From positions 1 through 35,513 of the forward strand of contig QKGU01000070.1 in NCBI GenBank assembly GCA_003250325.1: 35,513 nt of DNA. The letters are read 5' to 3'. Source of the DNA: Paludibacter sp. GTDB lineage: Bacteria > Bacteroidota > Bacteroidia > Bacteroidales > Paludibacteraceae. Below the pieces are notes generated by a model. The model ran no database searches. It had not been told where the DNA came from and saw only the letters and a list, made by a program, of their open reading frames with translations. Position numbers and translations under genes: made by a program. Below, piece after piece: positions 18,167 through 26,885 of this stretch; within the stretch, counting starts at the first letter, position 1, and each line of letters opens with the position of its first letter.

Positions 18167-19066
18167 ATGAAAAGATTCAGATTACCGATTCTAGTATTGT
18201 TGGCGATTGCCTTTTTTTCGTGTAAACCGATTTATAAATGTGGTGAAGCAAAACCGGAAAAGAAATTGTTTCTGCCAAAGATTATTTTAAACGTGATTGA
18301 TGAGCGCGATTCTTTGTGTAGCACATTGTCGTTGAGGGAAACTGAAATTGAAAATTTGAATAATGTTGTTGCAACCCAAAAAGATAGTTACAATAAACTC
18401 GAAAAGCAATATAATGATTTGAGTGACGAAAAAATGTCGCAAGCCGATCAATTTAATATAGCTTTGAAAAAGAAAACGGAAGAATTGAAGCAAAAATCAG
18501 ACGATTTGGCCGAGAAAGAATTGCTTTTACAAGACAGAGAAAAAGCTTTGACTGAAATGCAGAAAATGATTGCCCGTCAGGATTCAATTACCAAAAGATT
18601 GAATAATATTTTAAGAGACGCATTGTTAGGCTTCAAATCAGATGAATTATCTGTAGAAGTGAAAAATGGAAAAGTGTATGTTTCCATGTCGGATAAATTG
18701 TTGTTTAAATCGGGTAGTGCTGCAATCGAAGCAAAAGGGGTGGAAGCCATAAAAGTGTTGGCAGATGTGCTTGATAAAAACAATGATATTGATATTTTGG
18801 TAGAAGGACATACAGATAATATTCCAATCAAGACAGCTGTTTATAAAGATAACTGGGATTTAAGCGTTGCTCGTGCAACATCCATTGTGAGAATTCTGAC
18901 TGATGAGTATAAAATATCACCAAAACGATTGACAGCTTCAGGTAAAGGTGAATTCTCGCCAAGAGATTCGAATGCTACACCTGAAGGAAGAGCACGTAAT
19001 CGTAGAACAGAAATTATTTTGTCTCCGAAACTGGATGAGATAATGAAGTTGCTCAAAGTGAATTGA
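18167..19066 (+). CDS. OmpA-family peptidoglycan-binding lipoprotein
   Basis: Lipobox 'AIAFFSC', coiled coil, C-terminal 'LVEGHTDNIPIKTAVYKDNWDLSVARATSIVRIL...GKGEFSPRDSNATPEGRARNRRTEIIL'. Confidence 0.93.
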   Translation: MKRFRLPILVLLAIAFFSCKPIYKCGEAKPEKKLFLPKIILNVIDERDSLCSTLSLRETEIENLNNVVATQKDSYNKLEKQYNDLSDEKMSQADQFNIALKKKTEELKQKSDDLAEKELLLQDREKALTEMQKMIARQDSITKRLNNILRDALLGFKSDELSVEVKNGKVYVSMSDKLLFKSGSAAIEAKGVEAIKVLADVLDKNNDIDILVEGHTDNIPIKTAVYKDNWDLSVARATSIVRILTDEYKISPKRLTASGKGEFSPRDSNATPEGRARNRRTEIILSPKLDEIMKLLKVN

Positions 19067-19108
19067 TTTTAGTGATTCCCGTTTACCTTAAATTCTTCTG
19101 ATTGTTGT

Positions 19109-19930
19109 ATGAATAACTTTATTACGCGAACGCTGAGTGGCTTTTTATTTGTAGTACTTGTTATAAGTTCTATTTTATTTAGTCCGTATATGTTCGTTGT
19201 TTTCTTCGCTATTGTTTCTGGTTGGGCAGTACGCGAATTCCACAAATTGACCAACGTTCAAAATGGAGTTTCCGTTAATTTATGGGCTGGTTTGGTGGGG
19301 GCAGTTTTGCTGTTTGTAAGTTCATTTTTGTATGCAGCCGGAATAGTTCGTTATCCATTATTTTCGGTTTACGGTTTCTATGTGGTTTTGGTATTGATTG
19401 CTGAATTATATCGCCAGAAGCCCAATGCCATTCATAACTGGGCGTATTTTGTTTTAGGTCAAGCATTTGTTGCCTTGCCTTTCTCATTGCTTAATTTCAT
19501 TCTTTATATCGACGGTTGGCAGCCTATTATTTTGTTGGCTGTTTTTGTTACTATTTGGGTAAACGATACCGGAGCTTATCTTTTTGGAGTTACATTTGGG
19601 AAGCACCGTTTGTTCGAGAGAATTTCCCCAAAGAAATCGTGGGAAGGTTTTGTCGGTGGAGCTGTGGCGGCTATTCTTTCCGGTTATGTTTTTTCCTTAT
19701 TCATACCTCAAATAAGTCTGATTAATTGGCTGATATTCTCTGAAATCATTGTCGTGTTTGGTACTTTAGGCGATTTAATTGAATCGCTTTTGAAGCGAAC
19801 GGTTGATGTAAAAGACTCAGGAAATGTGATTCCGGGTCACGGTGGTTTGCTCGATAGATTCGACAGCATGTTACTCGCTGCGCCGGTTATTTTCATTTAT
19901 CTTAGCTTTTTGTTCCAACACGTTGGATAA
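19109..19930 (+). CDS. cdsA: Phosphatidate cytidylyltransferase
   Basis: Multi-TM, 'ISPKKSWEGFVGG', 'GDLIESLLKRTVDVKDSGNVIPGHGGLLDRFDS'. Confidence 0.95.
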   Translation: MNNFITRTLSGFLFVVLVISSILFSPYMFVVFFAIVSGWAVREFHKLTNVQNGVSVNLWAGLVGAVLLFVSSFLYAAGIVRYPLFSVYGFYVVLVLIAELYRQKPNAIHNWAYFVLGQAFVALPFSLLNFILYIDGWQPIILLAVFVTIWVNDTGAYLFGVTFGKHRLFERISPKKSWEGFVGGAVAAILSGYVFSLFIPQISLINWLIFSEIIVVFGTLGDLIESLLKRTVDVKDSGNVIPGHGGLLDRFDSMLLAAPVIFIYLSFLFQHVG

Positions 19931-19962
19931 TTTTTTTGTTATAATGATAAACACATTTGATT

Positions 19963-21132
19963 ATGGAAACAAATTTTGATGATATACGCAGTTACAGAAA
20001 CGAGGAAGTGCACGATGCGTTGATGAGATTGAGTGAAGAAAAACCTTTCATGAAAATTCTCAGCACGATATATCCGTTTATGCCGAAAGAAAATCTGAAA
20101 GAACGTTTGGCAGGTTTCCATACGAGCTATGATTTTCAGAAAGAAATGGTTGTGCCTTTTCTACAATATCTGGAAGCGAACAAAACAAAAGGAATCGATT
20201 TAAATGGAGTGGAAAAAATCGATCAGGATAAGTCAAGTTTGTACATTTCAAACCACCGCGATATTATTCTTGATTCAGCTTTTCTCTGCGGAAAACTTAT
20301 CGAAAAAGGAATGGATACGGTGGAAATTGCCATTGGTGATAATCTTTTGATCTATCCATGGATAAAAGACCTTGTTCGGACGAACAAATCCTTCATTGTA
20401 AAACGTGGATTGAGTGCACGGCAGATATTGGAAAGTTCGCAGAAATTATCGGCTTATATTTATTATACTCTGCACGAAAAGAAACAATCGATTTGGATTG
20501 CTCAGCGTGAAGGCCGTGCAAAAGACTCGAACGATCGCACTCAGGAAAGCTTGTTGAAAATGCTGAGTATGCATTCAAAAGGTAATTTTATCGATAATTT
20601 GACAGAACTGAATATTTGTCCTATAAGCATTTCATACGAATATGACCCCTGCGATTTTCTGAAAGCAAAAGAAATGCAACAAAAACGTGATAACCCTGAT
20701 TTCAGGAAAGCGCCTGAAGATGACCTGATTAATATGCAAACCGGTGTGATGGGTTACAAAGGAAAAGTGGTTTATGAAGTTACAGGCAATATTAATCGTG
20801 AATTGCGGGTGATTGCTGCTCAAACTATAAATAAAAACGAACAAATAACATTGGTTGCAGAAGCAATAGATAAGCGTATCCATTCTAACTATACAATTTT
20901 TCCATGTAATAAAATTGCGTTCGATTATTATCGTGAAGAAAAACGTTTTGACACAGAATATACAGAAGAAGAGGAAAAAGATTTTGAAAAATATCTGGAT
21001 TTTCAGATGGCAAAGATTGAATTGGAGAATAAAGATGAAGAGTTTCTGCGTTCCAAACTGATAGAAATGTATGCTAATCCGTTGCGCAACAAAATGGAAA
21101 CATATCCCGATTTGTCTTTCGATGGTGATTGA
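19963..21132 (+). CDS. 1-acyl-sn-glycerol-3-phosphate acyltransferase-like protein
   Basis: 'LYISNHRDIILDSAFL' (NHxxxxD) and 'WIAQREGRAKDSNDRTQ'; start chosen at METNFDD. Confidence 0.82.
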   Translation: METNFDDIRSYRNEEVHDALMRLSEEKPFMKILSTIYPFMPKENLKERLAGFHTSYDFQKEMVVPFLQYLEANKTKGIDLNGVEKIDQDKSSLYISNHRDIILDSAFLCGKLIEKGMDTVEIAIGDNLLIYPWIKDLVRTNKSFIVKRGLSARQILESSQKLSAYIYYTLHEKKQSIWIAQREGRAKDSNDRTQESLLKMLSMHSKGNFIDNLTELNICPISISYEYDPCDFLKAKEMQQKRDNPDFRKAPEDDLINMQTGVMGYKGKVVYEVTGNINRELRVIAAQTINKNEQITLVAEAIDKRIHSNYTIFPCNKIAFDYYREEKRFDTEYTEEEEKDFEKYLDFQMAKIELENKDEEFLRSKLIEMYANPLRNKMETYPDLSFDGD

Positions 21133-21134
21133 TA

Positions 21135-21169
21135 AAAAATGGGCTTCGAACAACTCGAAGCCCATTTTT
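21135..21169. terminator. Bidirectional Rho-independent terminator between convergent genes
   Basis: aaaaatgggcttcga / tcgaagcccattttt, 15-bp perfect stem, 5-nt loop. Confidence 0.92.
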
Positions 21170-21170
21170 A

Positions 21171-21449
21171 TTATATTTTTTCCATTTCATTAATCACTCT
21201 TCCCATTTCAGTTTCCCAATCGGCAAAGAGTTTTTTATAGTAAGCCTTTAAGATTTTAGGATTGTCTTTCCCATCAGGCTGGCCTGCACGTAGAGTAAAT
21301 TCGGAGCACGTTTTCAGAATATCAACAGACATTTTTTCAACGAGATCGAGATCAACCTTCTCTGATAGTAAACAACGAAAATAAATTTCATTTATCAGTT
21401 CGGAAGAAATGAATTGAATTGTTTTTTTTAGTTTCCTTCGACTTGCCAT
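21171..21449 (-). CDS. Conserved hypothetical protein (92 aa, Bacteroidales type)
   Basis: MASRRKLKKTIQFISSELINEIYFRCLL...; starts and ends cleanly, 3' end abuts terminator. Confidence 0.75.
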   Translation of the reverse strand: MASRRKLKKTIQFISSELINEIYFRCLLSEKVDLDLVEKMSVDILKTCSEFTLRAGQPDGKDNPKILKAYYKKLFADWETEMGRVINEMEKI

Positions 21450-21599
21450 AATTGATTTTTTTTGATTTTATTTTACAAATATAAATCTTTAAACCGATAA
21501 CTCCATGAAAATTGGTATTATTATTCATAAAGATTTCTTTGAAACAATTACTAGTTGCTTTAATTAAAGCGAAAATTTATTATTCTAATTAATTTAAAG

Positions 21600-21607
21600 T
21601 AAATTTG
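21600..21607 (+). promoter_or_regulatory. Bacteroidetes -7 box TAAATTTG
   Basis: TAnnTTTG match 56 nt before the ORF at 21664. Confidence 0.45.
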
Positions 21608-21663
21608 CGAAAAAATAAATCGGATGTTTTTCCGTTAATAACAGCGAAACAATTATTTATACA

Positions 21664-23127
21664 ATGTTATTGAAATCGAGAATACCACATATCCACTTCT
21701 TTGTTGCATTTTTGTTGGTTCTGAGTTTTAGCTCATGTTACGAGGATAGGTTTACGACCGACCCTGCTTATAAGCTTGAATTTTCGACTGATACGTTGAC
21801 TTTTGATACGGTATTTACATCGTTAGGAAGTGCAACCTCAAAAATTCTTGTGTACAACAGAAGCAAGTTCGCCTTAAATATTAGCGATATAAAACTTAGC
21901 GGAGGAAGCCAATCCTGTTTTAAAGTGAATGTTGATGGTACTTCCAGTCAGAATAACGAATTTAGTGATGTGGAGATTCGTGCCAACGATAGCATGTATA
22001 TTTTTGTTCAGGTAACGATTAATCCTCAGGATTCACTTTCACCTGTTTTTATTGAAGATTCGCTGATGTTTCTTACAAATGGCGTGTATCAAAGTATAAA
22101 GTTGCAGGCTTTCGGGCAAGATATGGAACTGCTTTCTAATAAAATTATTTACAACGATACCACTTTGAATGGGGATAAGCCTTATCTCGTGTATGGATAT
22201 CTTGTGGTAGACAGTGCTAAAACGCTGACTTTAAATCCTGGGTGCAGACTTTATTTTCACAATAATGCAGACCTGATCGTGTATGGGAATCTGAAGGCGG
22301 AAGGAACTGCTGAACGACCTATAACGCTTCGAGGTGACAGGTTAGATAAAGTCAAGTTTACGAATCCATTTCCGTACAACTATGTTGCAGGACAATGGGG
22401 AGTGGTTTATTTGTTGTCGAAATATGGAAATCATATGCTGAAACATGTAAATATCAACAGTGGATATGTAGGAATTTATTTTGTAAATGATGATAAAAAT
22501 ACGTTGCCAAATTTACATATTAGCGACTGTCGTATTCATAATTCATTGTTATACAATTTGGTGGCTGTAAATGGAAACGTAACAGTTGAAAATTCGGAAA
22601 TCTCGAATTCCAGTAGTTATTGCGTTTACCTCAATGGCGGAAAACATTCGTTTATTCAAAGTACTATTGTGAACTATTTTAGTTCAAGCAGTGTAGAACC
22701 TGTTTCCCGTGAAAGTAAGCCGGCTTTGATGATAATGAATATGAATAAAGTAGCTCCAATGGAATCTGTTTTCCGAAATTGCATCATAAGTGGAGGTTCG
22801 GAGAATGAATTCACGCTAGCTAGTCGTTATACTGATTTATACAACGGAGTTTTCGATCATTGCTATATTAAAAAGCCGGATTCATTAGCCTTTAATCAGT
22901 TTACCAATATTCGTTGGTCGCAAAGAAACGATACGATTTTCAAAAATACCCGCTACAGCCATAACAAAGGCGAATATTTTAATTTTACTCCCGATTCTGT
23001 TTCACCGGTGCGAGGTTTAGCCGATAAAGAAGTGGCGAACAGTTATCCTCTCGATTTGAATGGAAACAATCGACTTGAGGACGGAGAACCGGATGCCGGA
23101 GCTTACGAATGGCAGCCAACAAAATAA
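21664..23127 (+). CDS. Surface lipoprotein, right-handed parallel beta-helix-like
   Basis: Lipobox 'LVLSFSSC', repeated 'NLHISDCRIHNSLLYNLVAVNGNVTVENSEISNSSSYCVYLNGG' style, C-terminal 'DLNGNNRLEDGEPDAGAYEW'. Confidence 0.8.
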   Translation: MLLKSRIPHIHFFVAFLLVLSFSSCYEDRFTTDPAYKLEFSTDTLTFDTVFTSLGSATSKILVYNRSKFALNISDIKLSGGSQSCFKVNVDGTSSQNNEFSDVEIRANDSMYIFVQVTINPQDSLSPVFIEDSLMFLTNGVYQSIKLQAFGQDMELLSNKIIYNDTTLNGDKPYLVYGYLVVDSAKTLTLNPGCRLYFHNNADLIVYGNLKAEGTAERPITLRGDRLDKVKFTNPFPYNYVAGQWGVVYLLSKYGNHMLKHVNINSGYVGIYFVNDDKNTLPNLHISDCRIHNSLLYNLVAVNGNVTVENSEISNSSSYCVYLNGGKHSFIQSTIVNYFSSSSVEPVSRESKPALMIMNMNKVAPMESVFRNCIISGGSENEFTLASRYTDLYNGVFDHCYIKKPDSLAFNQFTNIRWSQRNDTIFKNTRYSHNKGEYFNFTPDSVSPVRGLADKEVANSYPLDLNGNNRLEDGEPDAGAYEWQPTK

Positions 23128-23134
23128 CCCTAAC

Positions 23135-24160
23135 ATGAAAAAGCAAGTAATTCTTGTTATTTGTTTACTTTTCTCAACTTCGTTTCTTGCTCAAAATTCA
23201 GAGAAAAGGAACTTTAAAATCATGTGTTACAATGTAGAAAACTATTTCGACTGCGTGGATGATTCGCTGACCGACGACAGTGAATATCTTCCGGGAGGTA
23301 TGCGTGGCTGGAACGTAACAAAATATCAAAAGAAACAAGCGAATATTGGTAGAGTAATTACTGCCGTTGGAGGTTGGGATGCACCTGCTTTAGTTGGACT
23401 CTGCGAAGTTGAAAGTGAAAAATGTTTGACTGATTTGACCCATTATTCCGGATTGAAAAGTTTGAAATATAAATTCCTGCACCACGAATCGCCCGACCCT
23501 AGAGGAATTGATGTTGCTTTGCTGTATCAACCTAAACAATTTAAACCTATTCATGATGAAGCTATCGGGATACATTTTCCATTTGCTTCAACAAGCAAAA
23601 CTCGCGACATTTTGTTTGCTTCAGGAGTTATACCAACCGGAGATACGTTGCATGTATTTGTGTGCCATTTTCCTTCACGGCTGGGAGGAGAACTCGAATC
23701 GGAAGAGAAGCGAATGTTCGTAGCTCAGGTGTTGAGGGCTAAAGTTGACAGTCTTTTTACCGCAACCAATTCGCCTAATATCGTTATTATGGGAGATTTC
23801 AACGATTTCCCAACAAACAAGAGTATATCGGAGACTTTAAATGCATTGCCAACAAACGATTCAGTTTCAGATCTTCAGGTTTATAATATGATGTATTGGA
23901 TGCACAAAAAAGGAGTTGGTACGAACAAACATCAGGGTGAATGGGGTACGCTGGATCAAATAATTCTGTCAGGAAATCTGTTGAATAAAAAGATATCATT
24001 TTATAGTTCGCAGGAAGATGTTCATATTTTTGACGCTGCTTTTTTGCTCGAAGATGATCAACAGTTTTTAGGGAAGCAACCGTTCCGAACGTATGCAGGA
24101 ATGAAATATCAGGATGGTTTTTCGGATCATTTGCCTGTTTACGCTGATTTTTGGTATTAG
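23135..24160 (+). CDS. Endonuclease/exonuclease/phosphatase family protein (secreted)
   Basis: Signal peptide, 'MCYNVENYFD', 'VGLCEVE', 'MGDFNDFP', 'FSDHLPVYADF'. Confidence 0.9.
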   Translation: MKKQVILVICLLFSTSFLAQNSEKRNFKIMCYNVENYFDCVDDSLTDDSEYLPGGMRGWNVTKYQKKQANIGRVITAVGGWDAPALVGLCEVESEKCLTDLTHYSGLKSLKYKFLHHESPDPRGIDVALLYQPKQFKPIHDEAIGIHFPFASTSKTRDILFASGVIPTGDTLHVFVCHFPSRLGGELESEEKRMFVAQVLRAKVDSLFTATNSPNIVIMGDFNDFPTNKSISETLNALPTNDSVSDLQVYNMMYWMHKKGVGTNKHQGEWGTLDQIILSGNLLNKKISFYSSQEDVHIFDAAFLLEDDQQFLGKQPFRTYAGMKYQDGFSDHLPVYADFWY

Positions 24161-24178
24161 TTATTGAAACAAAACAAC

Positions 24179-24901
24179 ATGGAAATTCAACTTTTTATCC
24201 CTTGCTATATCGACCAATTGTATCCTCAAACGGCTTTCAATACCATAAAAGTATTGGAACGAGCAGGTTGTAAGGTACATTATAATCCAAATCAAACCTG
24301 TTGTGGTCAGCCTGCATTTAATAGCGGATATTGGAACGAAGCATCGGTCTTGGCTGAAAAGTTTTTGACCGATTTCAATACCGAAATACCTATTGTTTCA
24401 CCGTCCGGATCGTGTGCGGCCTTTGTGATTCATCATTACCAAAAACTTTTGAAAGATAAACCGGAATTATCGCAAAAGCACATTCTTGTTAAGGAAAAGA
24501 TATTTGAATTGTCTGATTTTCTGGTGAATGTGTTGAAAGTGGAAAAGCTTGGTTCAAAATTTCCGTATAAGGTAACATTTCACGATTCGTGTTCTGCTTT
24601 GAGGGAATATGGATTGACTGACGAGGCTCGGCGACTCTTGTCGAATGTGGAAGGACTCGAATTGATAGAAATGGAAGAAAGTGATACCTGTTGTGGTTTT
24701 GGTGGAACTTTTGCTGTAAAAAACAACGCTATTTCGTCGGCAATGGCTGAGAAAAAAGTTCGCAATGCCTTGGAAACAGGAGCTGAATTTATTGTTAGCA
24801 CAGAAGCCTCGTGCTTAATGAATATAAACGGCTATTGCAAGAAACACAACCTCCCGATTAAAGGAATTCATTTGGCAGATATTCTTGCTGAAGGGTTGTG
24901 A
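24179..24901 (+). CDS. lutA: LutA-like (Fe-S)-binding protein with two CCG domains
   Basis: 'NQTCCGQPAFNSG' and 'HDSCSALREYG...SDTCCGFGGTFAVK...VSTEASCLMNINGY'. Confidence 0.88.
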   Translation: MEIQLFIPCYIDQLYPQTAFNTIKVLERAGCKVHYNPNQTCCGQPAFNSGYWNEASVLAEKFLTDFNTEIPIVSPSGSCAAFVIHHYQKLLKDKPELSQKHILVKEKIFELSDFLVNVLKVEKLGSKFPYKVTFHDSCSALREYGLTDEARRLLSNVEGLELIEMEESDTCCGFGGTFAVKNNAISSAMAEKKVRNALETGAEFIVSTEASCLMNINGYCKKHNLPIKGIHLADILAEGL

Positions 24902-24914
24902 AATGAAGAATCTC

Positions 24915-24943
24915 AAAACGTCGAATACTTTTGAACGTTTTTT
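24915..24943 (+). terminator. Possible Rho-independent terminator after lutA
   Basis: aaaacgt ... acgtttttt stem, T-tract. Confidence 0.5.
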
Positions 24944-24991
24944 AGCTTAAAGGTTTGTTTTTGGGTCGTCTTTTTTAGTTCGAATCCTTTA

Positions 24992-25040
24992 CAAAAAAAT
25001 ACCTAACAGGTTTCGAAAATCTGTTAGGTATATTATTTTT
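24992..25040. terminator. Bidirectional terminator between convergent lutA and UspA-type gene
   Basis: atacctaacag (24999-25009) / ctgttaggtat (25021-25031), A-run on the left and T-rich on the right. Confidence 0.85.
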
Positions 25041-25080
25041 CCAAAAGTTCTTTAATGTCTTTCAGACGATTAAAGGTTTC

Positions 25081-26184
25081 TTATACGTGCGAAACCAACA
25101 GCGGAATATCGGAATGAAGCACCATTTTATAAGCAAGTCCCGGGTTGAATAATCTCGAGAAGATATTCCTTTTCCGCGTATTAAATGCAAATACATTTAT
25201 TTGATGCTTAATCAGATATTTGTTTATAAGTTCAGGTGAATCTGCTTTGCTCAGAATCTCGTAATTTGTTGTTAGTTGTGGATAATGGTTTGAGAAATAG
25301 GATTTTATTCCCGACAACATTACTTCGTCCCATGCTTGGTTTTTGTCGGAAGCGTGAATAAAATACAACTCCAACTTATCGGAGTGGAAAAGCGAAATCA
25401 ATCGGTCGATAGCAATCAGGTCTTTCTGATCGAAATTAGTCAGAAAAGCAACACGTTTGATGTCATCTGTCGACTGCAAAGTCATTAGTTCGGGGATGGC
25501 AAGAACAGGCGAAACGCATGCTTCCATTACTTCGGCCGTAACACTTCCAATCATACCGTTCGAAAGTTTTCTTCCATGTGTTCCCATTACCACTAAAACG
25601 GGTCTGTTCTTCTTGCAATAATCCAGAATCTGATCTTCAGGAACACCTTCTTTCAGTTCGAAACTGAACGGGATGTTAGGCAATTCACCTTTTTCAATCC
25701 GTGCATGAATGAGGTTGGTCATATTTTCCACATCAGCGTTTGCCGAACTAATGATACGTCTCAAAAGTTCGCTGTCGCTAATACTGTAGGTGCTCATATC
25801 GTTGCTCGAAGAAATAGTGAAAGCAGGACTAAAATACACATACAAGAATACCACTTCAGCCCCCATGATGTCGGCAAAATGGAATCCGAAATCGGTAACC
25901 TTTTGGATTTGTTCTGCAAAATCGATAGGAATTAGTACTTGTGGCGTTTCGGTACTACCTGTGGCAGGTTCTCTTTCCCAGGCGCTTTCCATTTCTTCAA
26001 CAATTTTCAATGCTTGTGGCAGGTCGCTTTCCTTGATTCGCACTCTCACGCCCACAGCCATCTCAGGGTGTTCCAGATTGAGATTGTGAATCACAGTGTC
26101 AATTCCGTTTTCTTCCAGAACGGCTTTTATCATTTGAGCCCGTTGGTAGGTTCTGATGGCAAGGGTAACTAATTTATCTTCCAT
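25081..26184 (-). CDS. DUF2007-like N-terminus fused to UspA-type universal stress domains
   Basis: 'MEDKLVTLAIRTYQRAQMIKAVLEENGIDTVIHN' then 'VLIPIDFAEQIQKVTDFGFHFADIMGAEVVFLYVY...VVMGTHGRKLSNGMIGSVTAEVMEACVSPVLAIPE' and a second weaker Usp module. Confidence 0.85.
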   Translation of the reverse strand: MEDKLVTLAIRTYQRAQMIKAVLEENGIDTVIHNLNLEHPEMAVGVRVRIKESDLPQALKIVEEMESAWEREPATGSTETPQVLIPIDFAEQIQKVTDFGFHFADIMGAEVVFLYVYFSPAFTISSSNDMSTYSISDSELLRRIISSANADVENMTNLIHARIEKGELPNIPFSFELKEGVPEDQILDYCKKNRPVLVVMGTHGRKLSNGMIGSVTAEVMEACVSPVLAIPELMTLQSTDDIKRVAFLTNFDQKDLIAIDRLISLFHSDKLELYFIHASDKNQAWDEVMLSGIKSYFSNHYPQLTTNYEILSKADSPELINKYLIKHQINVFAFNTRKRNIFSRLFNPGLAYKMVLHSDIPLLVSHV

Positions 26185-26331
26185 AATGCATTATTTTGAG
26201 ATTATTTACATTCTGTTTGTTGAAAGATTTAGTCCTTCTTTTTAAGACTTTTTGAGATTGTAAAGATAGTGATATATACGGACCTGAACTTCCTTTTTGT
26301 AATTTTTTTAATCGGAACGAAAAAAATACGT

Positions 26332-26339
26332 TATATTTG
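26332..26339 (+). promoter_or_regulatory. Bacteroidetes -7 box TATATTTG
   Basis: TAnnTTTG match 25 nt before the ATG at 26365; argues against the upstream ORF start at 26269. Confidence 0.5.
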
Positions 26340-26364
26340 TGTGTACAATATTTTATATAAATTT

Positions 26365-26748
26365 ATGAAAGCAAATATAAGAAAAGGTGTCATTATAGGA
26401 ACACTTATAGCAGTCTTAGTGTTCTCGGGATGGGTATTTTTCAAATTTTATTTTGTGTTTGGCGAAGGAGTTAAAGCAGGCGAATTAAATTATTTGGTTT
26501 ACAAAGGTTATATTTTCAAAACTTACGAAGGAAAAATGATTCAATCGGGATTTCGTTCGCAAACAGCCGGAAGCATCCAATCATACGAGTTCCCATTTTC
26601 AGTGACAGATAAAGCGGTTGCCGATTCGTTGATGCGTTGCAGCGGGAAACTGGTGGAATTGCATTACAAAGAATATCAGGGTTCGCTGCCGTGGCGTGGT
26701 GTGAATAAATTTGTGGTGGATAAGATTGTTTCTGTCAAAGACAGATGA
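26365..26748 (+). CDS. Small membrane-anchored conserved hypothetical protein
   Basis: MKANIRKGVIIGTLIAVLVFSGWVFFKFYFVFGEGVKAGELNYLVYKGYIFKTYEGKMIQ...; one TM. Confidence 0.75.
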   Translation: MKANIRKGVIIGTLIAVLVFSGWVFFKFYFVFGEGVKAGELNYLVYKGYIFKTYEGKMIQSGFRSQTAGSIQSYEFPFSVTDKAVADSLMRCSGKLVELHYKEYQGSLPWRGVNKFVVDKIVSVKDR

Positions 26749-26823
26749 CGATTTCACATATTAAATTTTAATAAGTATCGCTGCCGATTAATAAATTAAA
26801 CGGTTTAACTGAAGAAAAATACT

Positions 26824-26831
26824 TATTTTTG
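26824..26831 (+). promoter_or_regulatory. Bacteroidetes -7 box TATTTTTG
   Basis: TAnnTTTG match upstream of the gldE-like ORF. Confidence 0.45.
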
Positions 26832-26885
26832 TACTACAGTTTTTTGATTTATAAAGAAACAAAACCGGTTTAAAGAATTATCTCA

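Noticed and set aside
20632-21165. 177-aa minus-strand ORF opposite the acyltransferase
   Set aside because: Shadow ORF, F/I/H-rich, overlaps terminator hairpin, no domain
26269-26364. N-terminal extension of the small membrane protein ORF
   Set aside because: A -7 box (26332-26339) lies inside it, so the start at 26365 is more likely
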